This document shows positions 1 to 9,600 of a DNA stretch of 64,000 nt, piece by piece (position 1 is the stretch's first letter; every line of letters begins with the position of its first letter). The notes beneath the pieces were generated by a model, which saw nothing but the letters and a program-made list of their open reading frames with translations, did not search any database and had not been told where the DNA came from. Location: positions 38,389 to 102,388 of IMG/VR virus record IMGVR_UViG_3300024265_000035; one strand, written 5' to 3'. The DNA comes from a virus. A program made the position numbers and the translations under genes.

Positions 1-384
1 GACTGTCATGTAGTTCATATCTGGGTTTATCGTGTACAGCTTTCCATATTCAGTTCGCTGAAAGCTGTTCCTGTTGGGAATGTATCTCTCCACGCTTCCA
101 TCACCAACTTTTCCAAGGTCATGGAAAAGCCCGACAAATGCAAGCTGGTCTTTAGCATAGCGGTCAGGACAAAGATCTTTAACCAGTCGCCAAAGGTTAG
201 CGACCACGAGGAGACTATGGTAGCATAAGCCTCCAGGATACGCGCTATGGAAGCTTTCCCGTGACGAGGCGGGTGCAGTAAAATAACTCTCCCCGATCTT
301 TCCATCCATCATCTCCTTAACTTTCGTACGTCTCGGCTCTGGAAATGCTTCAATGAGCGTCATTACTTTCTCGACATTCTCCAT
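1..384 (-). CDS. HD-domain phosphohydrolase, 3' end outside window
   Basis: Only the first 128 codons are inside the window; the reading frame is still open at base 1. I chose the ATG at 384, eleven bases after the stop of the upstream gene. Visible motifs are HSAYPGGLCYHSL (residues 46-58) and FHDLGK (87-92), the His and His-Asp pairs of the HD metal-dependent phosphohydrolase superfamily. Such enzymes hydrolyse phosphate esters of nucleotides or act as 3'-5' nucleases with an HD domain. It follows a DNA polymerase gene, which suggests a nucleotide-related role, but the substrate cannot be read from the sequence. A different frame in the same place (27-305) is a shadow. Confidence 0.72.
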   Translation of the reverse strand, partial: MENVEKVMTLIEAFPEPRRTKVKEMMDGKIGESYFTAPASSRESFHSAYPGGLCYHSLLVVANLWRLVKDLCPDRYAKDQLAFVGLFHDLGKVGDGSVERYIPNRNSFQRTEYGKLYTINPDMNYMTV

Positions 385-394
385 TTTCTGTAGT

Positions 395-694
395 TCAGCT
401 ATCACGGCTTTCTCTTTCTTCGACAAGTTTCTGTGCAAAATACCTAATGAAGTCTGTCTCAAAGAACTCCATGGCTGCTTCGAACACAAGCTCCTCAGAC
501 TGATCGACATATGATACATCTACCTGAGGATAGTGTAAACACCATAATGTTAGTGGGTTTCCTTCTGGATCCTTTGGATCCCTGACATCATCCTTGTGTA
601 GACGATATTCTGCTTTTACCTCAGCACCCTTCACACACATTTTTGCTGAGTCTTGTCTAACCAAATTCTCGAGGTTTAGTTGAAAGTCAATCAT
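395..694 (-). CDS. Hypothetical 99-aa acidic protein
   Basis: I do not recognise this protein. It is acidic, with a C-terminal stretch (about residues 65-99) of probable amphipathic helix rich in Glu, Phe and Arg. Its ATG overlaps the last eight bases of the DNA polymerase gene, and it ends eleven bases before the start of the HD-domain gene, so the three are probably translated from one transcript. No signal peptide, membrane segment or metal-binding cysteine cluster is visible. Confidence 0.6.
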   Translation of the reverse strand: MIDFQLNLENLVRQDSAKMCVKGAEVKAEYRLHKDDVRDPKDPEGNPLTLWCLHYPQVDVSYVDQSEELVFEAAMEFFETDFIRYFAQKLVEERESRDS

Positions 695-2144
695 TTTGAT
701 CCCAATAGTTTAGACCCGATTTTACCTTAACTTTCAGTCTCATTCCGAAAAGTCTAGCTGAACCGAGTTCCATTATGTCTCGCATCTCATCGAGGTACTC
801 CATCTCGTCTGGATGCATATCGATAACTAGCTCATCATGCACAGTGAATAGCATCACTGATTTCTTGTCCTGAAGAAAATCATGTAGACTTACGATTGAA
901 TCCATGAACACATCACTTGTGCAAGTCTGTGCATAAAGAGCGAGCACTTTGCCTGGATGTTCTGATCCATTCAGATCAATTTTCATGTCATCTGGTGTAA
1001 TTACATACCCTTGATTCATTGATTCAGAATACATCTTCTCTCTGAAGAACACGATTGGTGCGAATAGTTCATTGAGTTTCTCAACGAGAACTCCTACTTT
1101 CTCACTCGACAAACCAGTTGTCTTTGGCAGATTCTTCAATGATCCACCGTAAAGTCGTGTATACGTGATTGTCTTTAGAACACGTCGTCTGATACCAGAT
1201 GTGTCATGGAACTCGTTATCTCCAAAGATATACTCTACAGTTCTATCGTGAAAATCGTCGCATCCTTCATAGTATGCGTTAAGGTTCTCATCGTCAACTG
1301 ATGCTACAATGCACCTATAATCCGCAGCGTTGAAATCGAAGGTTGCAATCTTGCCGCCATCAAATCTACTGACGATACTCTGACGTACATGGTTTCTTGG
1401 TATATTCATGCATTTGAAAGAACCTTTCGCTGTATGGACTCTTCCGGTCTTGGTTCTTTGTGGTATGAACTTGTTATAGACATATGATCCAGACATCTTG
1501 TCTCTGATGTGTTGGATGAATGCCAAATCGTGTGTTGTCATGCCTGCATCAAGATCAATATTATCAGGGTCTACGTGCACACTATTTTCTTCCATGAGAT
1601 ATAGGACACGTGCTCTATCATAACCAAAAGATCGAAACTGTTCACTATCAAACTTCTTCACCAGTGTATTGACCATCCAGTTTCTTAATCTATAGAATGA
1701 TATTACCACCTTACTTGGGATTATATCAATGAGAGAGTGTTCGTCAAGATTAATCTTCGCTGTTTTACATGCCTTGATATGTGAATTGTACTCATGTCTT
1801 CCTGCAAGATACTCAACGACATCAGCATCTTTGATATGCTTATTGACTGCTTTGTACAGGTTTTCCTCACCTGCCATCACTGACACATCTATCACATCAC
1901 AGTATCTCTTGAAATTACAACCAAGCTTAAGCACATCACGCATGTCAAAACAGATCTTCTCATGCTTGTGAGAGAAGATCTCATGAATGAAACCATCGAA
2001 TTCGTCCCAGTCGTTATTCAGGACAAAATAATGATCTGCACCAAAGGATAGAGAAATGCCTTTGACTCCGGTCGAGTCCTTCACTGCTTCGAAAGTGAAC
2101 CCTTCATTCTGGGCTCTCTTCTTCAGAGTCTCCAAATGCGCCAT
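687..2144 (-). CDS. DNA polymerase, family A (Pol I type)
   Basis: This enzyme extends DNA primers from dNTPs and is the likely replicative polymerase of the phage. In the 485-residue product the palm motifs are clear: motif A FDFNAADYR (catalytic Asp about residue 270), motif B RRVLKTITYTRLYGG on the fingers (about 320-334) and motif C TVHDE (about 434-438). The N-terminal part (60-110) has only a faint trace of the DnaQ-like exonuclease fold (FDMRDVLKLG, then DVIDV), and I cannot find a complete set of exonuclease acids, so proofreading is doubtful. The start is uncertain: ATG at 2144 abuts AAAGGAG directly, a TTG at 2135 has better spacing, and a TTG at 2174 would add ten residues. Classical T4 relatives use a family B polymerase instead. 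Confidence 0.88.
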   Translation of the reverse strand: MAHLETLKKRAQNEGFTFEAVKDSTGVKGISLSFGADHYFVLNNDWDEFDGFIHEIFSHKHEKICFDMRDVLKLGCNFKRYCDVIDVSVMAGEENLYKAVNKHIKDADVVEYLAGRHEYNSHIKACKTAKINLDEHSLIDIIPSKVVISFYRLRNWMVNTLVKKFDSEQFRSFGYDRARVLYLMEENSVHVDPDNIDLDAGMTTHDLAFIQHIRDKMSGSYVYNKFIPQRTKTGRVHTAKGSFKCMNIPRNHVRQSIVSRFDGGKIATFDFNAADYRCIVASVDDENLNAYYEGCDDFHDRTVEYIFGDNEFHDTSGIRRRVLKTITYTRLYGGSLKNLPKTTGLSSEKVGVLVEKLNELFAPIVFFREKMYSESMNQGYVITPDDMKIDLNGSEHPGKVLALYAQTCTSDVFMDSIVSLHDFLQDKKSVMLFTVHDELVIDMHPDEMEYLDEMRDIMELGSARLFGMRLKVKVKSGLNYWDQND

Positions 2145-2200
2145 CTCCTTTATTATAACACATCTCTGTGCCAATTAATACTAAGTATGACACAAAAGTG

Positions 2201-2229
2201 TTTACAAGCCGAAGGTGAGATGGTATAAT
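2201..2229 (+). promoter_or_regulatory. Sigma70-type promoter on the plus strand
   Basis: TTTACA (2201-2206) and TATAAT (2224-2229) are separated by exactly 17 bases. The -10 box is perfect and the -35 box matches at five of six positions. It lies in the only divergent gap in the window. Transcription would begin near 2236, after the first ATG (2228) and right at the second ATG (2237) of the small plus-strand frame. Confidence 0.6.
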
Positions 2230-2413
2230 GAGACACATGCTAACATGGTTTATTCTCACAATTCTCATCAGTTGCCTTGGACTCGGATGGTTCGGCTACG
2301 ATATGGTCACGAATTTCTGGGACTACTATAAGGAAGCACCAGTGTTCATTCAAATTCTTGGACCACTAGTGTTCCTCGGATCACTCAGTGGTGGACTAAA
2401 GCAGTACGAGTAG
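2228..2413 (+). CDS. Small membrane protein, the only plus-strand gene
   Basis: The product is 61 residues and very hydrophobic, with two likely membrane segments (about residues 4-24 and 39-55) separated by an aromatic, charged loop (FWDYYKEAP). I do not recognise a family; size and topology would suit a small inner-membrane effector or holin-like peptide, but this is a guess. ATG 2228 has a Shine-Dalgarno-like GAAGGTGAG eight bases upstream. ATG 2237 (58 residues) would instead coincide with the predicted transcription start of the promoter at 2201-2229, giving a leaderless message. It converges on the minus-strand gene ending at 2420. Confidence 0.5.
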   Translation: MRHMLTWFILTILISCLGLGWFGYDMVTNFWDYYKEAPVFIQILGPLVFLGSLSGGLKQYE

Positions 2414-2419
2414 AGAAAA

Positions 2420-4330
2420 TTATTTTCTTCTCTTCTTTCCTTTCTGCTTACCAGTCTTTCTACCAAGAGCTTCGTTAGCTTTATCAACACGGGCTTGAGC
2501 TCTATTCTTTGCTTTTTTCCGGGCGCGCTTGAGCTCGATCTTTGCAAGACGAAGTTCTTTTTCTTTTGCAAGTTGATCGGCACTCAGTAATGTCTTCGTA
2601 TTAAGTGGATCACCACCCTCAGTATACACTTCGATTGAAGTTTCAAAACCATTAGCAGTAAGAACATCAGATCTCTGTCTTATACTAAAGAGACCATTCC
2701 AGGTTGAGACACCAAAATCTATCCAAATATACGAGAACACATTGAAAACAAAATTACCGAGCATGTTGACATTTCCTTTCAACGTGCTTTGCCATATGTC
2801 ATTGAAGTTCTCAGACATTGGTTTTTCTGTTTCAGCTTTCGTCTCGTGTGCTACTTCCTGACGTGTCTTAAGATGCTGCGCGTATCTCTCAATCATTGCT
2901 CGTTGGATTAAAGGATCCATTTCGACTTCAAATGATGCATCTTTTATGAAAGACAGCGCATTTCCAAACGACACATAGGGAATTCCTTTCTCGATAACTT
3001 TCTTTCTAATTCTATCACGAGATATTCTACCTGTCTTTGCATCAGGTTCAAGTTGATCTGACGGATCAAATCTGATAAGTTCCTGACGAATATCAATAAC
3101 CACAACTGAAAGAATCTGCTTTCCTTTCAGGCTCTTTTCTGAGACTCCGATCTTTATTGTCGGTCTAGACTGCGGGCGAGAAGTATCCTTGTTCGTTGCC
3201 CAAGAAGCTCCGCTTCCAGCTATGCTAGTCAGCGTTGTCATGAAGTTTCTCATCGTAACTTCAGACCCTTTTGCTGATAATCTTTTTGCAATATCTTTTA
3301 GTGTTGCGACTGGTATCTCAAAGCTGCCGATTGATTCACCACTCATGTTTCTACTATTATATTTCTTTGTCGTAGTTCCAACGTTGACATTGAAATTTCC
3401 AAGTAAAAGTTCGACATTGTCATAACCCCACTGCTTTGCTCTTCTAGCAATTGTAGGAGCAACCAGTTTATTCATGACATCGATCATTTTAACGTGTGTC
3501 GTTTTATTATTTTTCTTAATTGTCGAAGCTTCAATGAGATCTGTCATTTTCGCTTGGAGTAATTTTCGCAGTGGTTTCGCATTTTCACCAAATAGTGGAC
3601 TCTGTTCAGGATTTAAAGCAAATTGGGAACGATCGAAATTCTCATTTTCATGAACTTCATCAATATCTGCCACTAACATTTTCCTAAGTGCAAAGTCACC
3701 GTTTTGTTTGCCTTTGATGTTAATTTCAAACTCACCATTCTCTCTAATCGTGAATGTATAATAGTATGTCGTGAATAAGACTGATTTGATAGAATCAACA
3801 GCGACAGTTGTATTGCCTATCCTTTCACAAAAAACGTCACCATTTACCAACTCATTCTTTGATGACCCTGCCCAACCGTATCTCACTATGTGTGACTCAC
3901 CAGGAGTAATGAGAGAGACCCATCCATTGTTTTCAGGATCATCAAAGAATGCATCTGGCCTATGGACAACCAGATTAATTTCGACGTCTTGCAATACAAG
4001 CGGACCAAGGTCCTGTGTCGTGCCGATTTTAAACTCTCTGAGAGAGACTGGTGGCCTCTCACCGTGGCGTGTATGGTCTGCTATAGCCAAACCAAACTCA
4101 GGTGGTTTCTGAAAGAAGACGTTAAGTGATTCTGCGTCTTCCAATGGAGAACGTGTACCAGGATCAACACGAACTATCTGAAGGAATGGTACAGCTTGTG
4201 CCATATCCGTAGCAGTAATGCTCTCAAGCATTTCCACCGCACCTTGAGATGCTTGTTGTATTGGTCTTAAATCCGGCCCAGTAACAAACTTTGCAGAATT
4301 TGATGCTGATTGTATGGTTACCAAACCCAT
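2420..4330 (-). CDS. Baseplate or tail-hub structural protein
   Basis: This 636-residue protein has no family I can name with certainty. It follows the tape measure, a tube/baseplate protein and a LysM gp53-like protein, which is where the baseplate hub lies in several myoviruses (for example after gpX in P2). Mostly beta-type sequence fills residues 1-430. A segment around 75-150 (REFKIGTTQDLGPLVLQDVE, then SLITPGESHIVRYGWAG) reads like a hub or wedge domain. The C-terminal 45 residues are strongly basic and Lys/Arg-rich, possibly binding DNA or the tape measure end. The role is inferred from position. Confidence 0.6.
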   Translation of the reverse strand: MGLVTIQSASNSAKFVTGPDLRPIQQASQGAVEMLESITATDMAQAVPFLQIVRVDPGTRSPLEDAESLNVFFQKPPEFGLAIADHTRHGERPPVSLREFKIGTTQDLGPLVLQDVEINLVVHRPDAFFDDPENNGWVSLITPGESHIVRYGWAGSSKNELVNGDVFCERIGNTTVAVDSIKSVLFTTYYYTFTIRENGEFEINIKGKQNGDFALRKMLVADIDEVHENENFDRSQFALNPEQSPLFGENAKPLRKLLQAKMTDLIEASTIKKNNKTTHVKMIDVMNKLVAPTIARRAKQWGYDNVELLLGNFNVNVGTTTKKYNSRNMSGESIGSFEIPVATLKDIAKRLSAKGSEVTMRNFMTTLTSIAGSGASWATNKDTSRPQSRPTIKIGVSEKSLKGKQILSVVVIDIRQELIRFDPSDQLEPDAKTGRISRDRIRKKVIEKGIPYVSFGNALSFIKDASFEVEMDPLIQRAMIERYAQHLKTRQEVAHETKAETEKPMSENFNDIWQSTLKGNVNMLGNFVFNVFSYIWIDFGVSTWNGLFSIRQRSDVLTANGFETSIEVYTEGGDPLNTKTLLSADQLAKEKELRLAKIELKRARKKAKNRAQARVDKANEALGRKTGKQKGKKRRK

Positions 4331-4335
4331 CTCTG

Positions 4336-4629
4336 TTACACCCTATCTAAGACACTTCTTGCGTTGAAAGGAATTCTCAATCTCTGACCTGGCGTTAGGA
4401 ATGGTAATACAATGTTGTTGATAAGTGCGATGATCCACCAGTATCTATCTTCACTAAGATATCTCGCAGCGAGATGGTCGAGCCTATCACCACGCTTCAC
4501 AGTATACTCGAATGTGTTAATTCCAGCAAAAGTATCAGGTTCTTTGATAGCATTGGTCTGTTCAAGAGTAAATGTCTCAAACTGATTGTCATTGATTGTT
4601 TCAAATCTATCGTATCTAGATCTTGCCAT
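4336..4629 (-). CDS. LysM-domain baseplate protein, gp53/gpX-like
   Basis: A 97-residue baseplate protein. Residues 42-88 form a LysM-like domain: YTVKRGDRLDHLAARY, then DRYWWIIALINN and PGQRLRIPF. The pattern of a Trp-Trp-Ile-Ile-Ala helix followed by an Asn-Asn turn and Pro-Gly-x-x-Leu-x-Ile-Pro is typical of T4 gp53 and P2 gpX, small proteins that join tube and baseplate rather than bind peptidoglycan enzymatically. The ATG overlaps the 3' end of the preceding gene by 14 bases, which indicates translational coupling within the tail operon. Confidence 0.82.
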   Translation of the reverse strand: MARSRYDRFETINDNQFETFTLEQTNAIKEPDTFAGINTFEYTVKRGDRLDHLAARYLSEDRYWWIIALINNIVLPFLTPGQRLRIPFNARSVLDRV

Positions 4630-6601
4630 CTATGTTTCCAAATCCCCTGAATCCGTTGCTGGATTCCACCTTGTTCTGTGTACTAACTTCATGTGTTCCT
4701 GTCTTGGTGACACGACTTGTCTTGCCAGTATCGTCAGCAACGATGTCAAATGTACTTTCAGATCTCGATGTCCTGAATTTTCCATCCGGGCCGACGCGTC
4801 CAATTGTGCCAAACTTTCCATTCTCTCCGCGACCGATGATTGTATCGTGAAGTACGTGGAATGAAATTGAAACTCTAATAGACCTAGGCACTTTAGATCC
4901 TTTCTTAAGTTCCCAAATTGAATCCGTGTAGTCAAAGCTGAGCGAGTCAATCACACCTGGTAATCCAAGCTGTCCGCTCTTTATGACATCACCTACTCTC
5001 ATCCTACACACTGGACCTGCTTTCAATAATCTCTCTGAATCATATTCTGGGTAGACCATCGATGCAAGCCAGTTTAGTTTCTGATACATTACTTTGACAT
5101 CTTCGGGCGCGAATGCATGCAGTTCAAGCCCTAGAAAGATTGTTCTAAGCGTAGACATGTATGTTACGACTTGGTCGTGTCTACCATAGAATGTTTTCTT
5201 ATCCCATTCTGGAGCAAAATCTTCTGTTAATGATGTAATGATCGGCCTGAAATACACAGTCCTAAACTTACCATCATTGTTTCCGAATGGTCTAACATCT
5301 GTAAATGATACTGGCACGTACACTTGATCGTCGTAAAATCCATCTACATCTTGCGGTACGCCATCATGTGTAATCGATCCGTCGTCGTCTTCACCAGAGA
5401 AATTCATTGGAATGATTCCTTCTGGGAATGCTGCAGCTGCAAGCGTACTATCTCTTACATATTTAGCAGTACGAATATCAGATCTTGAAGCTTGCGTCGG
5501 AGCCCATCCTAGATCAACACGGTTCTTTTCAAACACAGAGCTAAGATTGAATCTCTTTCGATCGATATTCGTCTGACCCGGGATTGGTTTATTGACAATT
5601 AGATCTGAATCTGTCTCATCAATTATCGCATCGACAATCTCACCAACAGTCCACCTAGCATTAATTTCATATGCTGCTGTAGCACCAGGAGATTCTGCGC
5701 TTGGTGGAGTGTAAAGGTTTCTAATCTTTAATGCTAGATCGACAATGGGAATAGGAGTAAGACCTGCAAGACCTGAATCTGTCGCCATGTCACGTGGCAG
5801 CAGCGATCCATCTTGACTTGCTGCACCAGCTGAACGTGGGCTATTCATGTTCTTCTCTGCAAATGTCCCCGCGAATCCTATTCCAACCTCAAAATTATTA
5901 AACGGAGGATTATAGTCATTTGTTACACGCAAGTTAAATCTATCATTACTCTTAAGATAGTTAGTTAACTGTGTTCCTTCAGAGATGTTGTTTTCTCGAG
6001 TTAATATCCTCTGCTCATATAATCCAGGCTTATCGTTGACGCCCGCTAGTGGATTATTTGGATCATGTGCAACTGGTATGAAGTTATTAATAATCGGTGC
6101 ACGGTTTACAAAATATAAAGGATCCCAAATCTGTTGACCGTCATTATTCAATGCGAAGAGTGTTGCTTGCTGTACACCGAACAACGCAAGACCTGACTTT
6201 CCGAGAGCGTTTCCTATGTTGATTAACGACTTCGTGTATATCCTAGGATCAAGACCCAATGTACCCTGTGCACCGAACGGACTATGCGGTGCTATAGCGT
6301 TCGGTGCGAACTTTCCACCGATGCCAAGAACTTCAAATGCAGCGTTGTCAATGTTATTTAATAGATCTCTAATACGCTCATCAGCCTGACGCACTTGTGG
6401 ATGCCACTCGGCGCGCTGGTTTGGATTCGCAGTTAGTGGATCAATTAAGGAACTAGGGCGATCATCACGCTGACTTCTTGCACCCACAAGATCTTCGAGC
6501 TTATTCGGAGTCGGTCCAAGCTCAGGAAAGGTAGCATCAGGATCTGGAATATGGAATCTTTTACCCCCGATTGATAGTTTATTTCTTGGATCGTCTGCCA
6601 T
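4616..6601 (-). CDS. Baseplate / tail-tube connector protein (gp48/gp54-like position)
   Basis: A 661-residue structural protein encoded directly after the tape measure. The N-terminal 120 residues are polar and probably flexible. Residues about 475-590 (LHAFAPEDVKVMYQKLNWLA, then MVYPEYDSERLLKAGPVCRM and GLPGVIDSLSFDYTDSIWEL) read like the module of myovirus baseplate proteins that cap or start the tail tube. T4 has gp48 and gp54 in the same place after the tape measure gp29. The C-terminal 70 residues are low-complexity and rich in Ser, Thr and Gly. Its ATG shares a base with the tape measure stop. Confidence 0.6.
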   Translation of the reverse strand: MADDPRNKLSIGGKRFHIPDPDATFPELGPTPNKLEDLVGARSQRDDRPSSLIDPLTANPNQRAEWHPQVRQADERIRDLLNNIDNAAFEVLGIGGKFAPNAIAPHSPFGAQGTLGLDPRIYTKSLINIGNALGKSGLALFGVQQATLFALNNDGQQIWDPLYFVNRAPIINNFIPVAHDPNNPLAGVNDKPGLYEQRILTRENNISEGTQLTNYLKSNDRFNLRVTNDYNPPFNNFEVGIGFAGTFAEKNMNSPRSAGAASQDGSLLPRDMATDSGLAGLTPIPIVDLALKIRNLYTPPSAESPGATAAYEINARWTVGEIVDAIIDETDSDLIVNKPIPGQTNIDRKRFNLSSVFEKNRVDLGWAPTQASRSDIRTAKYVRDSTLAAAAFPEGIIPMNFSGEDDDGSITHDGVPQDVDGFYDDQVYVPVSFTDVRPFGNNDGKFRTVYFRPIITSLTEDFAPEWDKKTFYGRHDQVVTYMSTLRTIFLGLELHAFAPEDVKVMYQKLNWLASMVYPEYDSERLLKAGPVCRMRVGDVIKSGQLGLPGVIDSLSFDYTDSIWELKKGSKVPRSIRVSISFHVLHDTIIGRGENGKFGTIGRVGPDGKFRTSRSESTFDIVADDTGKTSRVTKTGTHEVSTQNKVESSNGFRGFGNIDGKI

Positions 6602-9600
6602 TATGTGCTTGAATTCTCAAGGATGCTGTTAAGAAGGTGTCTTCCTACAAGTCTTCCATCTAAATATACAGGACCTGCTGTTACGGTCGCAACAGCTTTA
6701 TTATCTCCTGAAGAACCACCTGATGCATAGTTTACCAATTTCTTAGCAGCACCACCGCCAAATCTCGTAGGTTGTCTGCCCTTGCCGCGTGCCATTGTAG
6801 AAAGTGGAATGATTGCTTCAGGGCCTCTTTCACCGATTAACGACATCGTTGGACGTGTTACGATACCACCGTCAGCTTTCCTAACAGCGCCGCTAACTTG
6901 GCCAGTTTCGATCATTGCTTTTAACAAGCCGCCGCCAATCCCTTGTTTTTTTGCTCCACCCTTGCGGAGGAACTGCGTGAGAATATCTTTCTCAGTGCCT
7001 CCTGCAAATTTCTCTTGTTGACTAAACTCTATGAATTCAGTAGATCTTTTTATGAGTCCTGCACGCTCGATCGCAATGACTTGTTTTGTATGTCCAATCT
7101 TAAGTCGAATCTCTTCGTTCTGTGCTGTCTTTAATTTCTTTTCTGCAGATCGAGACTCAATCTTCGTACGATTTCTTTGTTCTTTTAAATCACGATAAAG
7201 CTTAAGTTCCGCTTGTCTTTGTGGTTTAAGTGTCGTATTATTGTATCTTGCTGCATCTTCCTGAAATTCAAGATCCTTAAGGTGTCTTTCCTGTTCAGAA
7301 CCAAATCTCTTCTTTGCAAGTTCTTCGGCGCGCTTGGCCTCATCACTCTGTAGTTTAAATTCCTCTACTTCAGCAGTTTTTAATCTACGTTTTGCACCGA
7401 TCCCTTCGATCTCAATCTTCTGAAGAGCTGCAGCTGTCGCTTTCTCTGTTGCTTCCTTAAGCTCACTGAGTTTTTCCTCATATTTTATGGATGCATTATA
7501 AATCGCTTTAAGTTGTTTTCCTGAGAGTTTTGCTGGACCTTCCCCAGCGCCTAATTCGTCAAGTGCACTCGTAACTTTCTTATTTGCAAGCCCGAAGTCA
7601 CCAAGGACATTTATCTTATCTCTAAGTGATGCCGCTTCTTGTCCTGAGAGGATTACTCCTTTTTTCGTAGCCTTGTCAGATAAGTCTTTTAGCTTTGCGT
7701 TATCTTTGGCACGAAATATAGCTTCTCGTCTTTCAACTATCTGATACTTTGTTGCTTGTATAGACCTTCGGCGCTCTTCCATATTGAGATCTTTAAGAAG
7801 ACCAACACGTTCCTTCTCAAGTTTTACCATTTGCGCTTTATGAATATCTTCTGCAGATGGTGTTGTAAAATAATCGACAATACCTTGCAGTTCCTTTCCG
7901 ACAAGACCACCTATAGCTCCACCAAGTGCAGAACCAAGCGGACCAAAGACCATTCCCAAAGCGCCGCCAGCGGCTCCACCGATTGTACCGCCAGTTGTTC
8001 CGCCACCAGTTAATTGACCAACACCGGCGCCGATACCAGCTCCCATTAGACCCTTGCCAGCAACCGATGCGGCACCACCAACCCTGTGTTTAAATCTTCC
8101 CCATTTAATATTCGAACTTGGAGCACCACTACCACCTAGCCCAAGCTTCTTGCCGCCCCAACTTCCAGCAACACTACCAGCGCCAAGACCACCAACCGTG
8201 CTAGCCATTCTACCAAGATTTAGAAGCATAGCTGTAACTTTACCGCCGATCCAAAATGCAATAAGAACTTGTGACCATTTTACGAATGATCGAATGCCAC
8301 TGATCATCTTATCAAAGAAACCGGTAATGTCAGCTGACTTCAGGTTTGCTACCCACTTTGCGGCACCTTTAATGCTCCTGCCTAAACCTTGCATCATCTT
8401 TTTCCATTCATCAGACTTTGCAAGTGAATTGAACATTTTGACGAGCGTTGCAGTGACTCCCTTCATGATACCACTGAAACCAGACCATGCATCACTACCC
8501 TTCTCAACGAGACCGATTTCTTCAAAGAGTGGTCGCAGTGCGTTTGCAATCGCAGTCGTTACCTTATCCATTGCAGAACCGAAGTCGAATAAGGTCTGCA
8601 CAGTTGCTTGCATTTGTTCCTGCATCATCTTCTGTGCATCACGCTCACTAATCTCTACTTTGGCTGCTTTGGCTTTGAAGTCAGCATAGGAAATGCCAGC
8701 TTTTTTACGATCAAGCATGAATGCGATTTCCTGCTCGCCGATCTTTAATGTATCTGCAAGAGTTTTCCTCTCGAAACGTGATAGATTCTCGAATGTCTTG
8801 CCCTGCGCAAGCAATTCTTGTCTAACAGTCTCAAATCTCTCAGCTGGATCTTGCTTGAGTAGCATGTCCATTGAGCTGATAGTTGTGCCAAAGATTGTAT
8901 TCAATCTTCCAGTTGCTTCAGTCGCACTATCAAATGTGTCCCATACATCCATGAAACGTACAGTGTCTTTAAGTCCAATATTGAATTGTTTAAGATATAC
9001 TGTTGACTGAATTAAAGCTTTCTGACCTGAGCGACCAAACTCAGACATGAAATCGCCTGCCTCAGCGAGATCTTTCATTACTTCTTGTACGTTTACATCA
9101 ACTCCTTCTAATCCGGATATACCAATCATTTGTGCAAGTTCTTTTGTGGCTTCACCTGCTGAAAACCCCAGTGTTCTGAGTGTCTTGGTTAAGTTACCAG
9201 AACCCTTGGCACCAAGATCAAATCCGCGAGCTAGCTGTAGACCAAGCTTATTGAATTCCTGTACGTGCTTGCCAGTTGTCTCAAGCGTGGCAGCATACTC
9301 CGTGAACATCGCACCACCGAGTTTGAAATCACCTGTCAACCCTCGCATGGTTCCTCGCCAAGCATTAGCTGTCTTGGTTAAGTTCTTGATATTGGGAGTC
9401 AATGCTCCCATCTTCATATTCAATAGGCCTGTGGCTTCAGCCCATCTCTCTTTTAACTCGTAGACCCTTTGTACGGCAGTAATGAGAAGACCCACTCCTA
9501 AGCCAATGATCGATGCATTGAGACTGATGAGACTCCTACCAAGTTTGTCGAATACATTGAGAAGTCCACGAGATCCTTTCTCAAGTTTGGACATCGATTT

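Noticed and set aside
27-305. A 92-residue minus-strand frame at the left edge
   Set aside because: It is a shadow of the HD-domain gene in the frame from 384, which has the conserved His and His-Asp motifs.
2145-2180. A TATAAT on the minus strand before the polymerase gene (2152-2157) as a promoter
   Set aside because: No acceptable -35 box is present at 16-18 bases, so I do not call it.
2414-2435. An AGAAAA-TTA-TTTTCT hairpin between the convergent genes as a terminator
   Set aside because: The stem is only six A/T pairs and its arms lie partly in the adjoining coding end.
8054-8689. A 211-residue plus-strand frame opposite the tape measure gene
   Set aside because: It is low in complexity, lacks a ribosome site and is complementary to a clear tape measure sequence.
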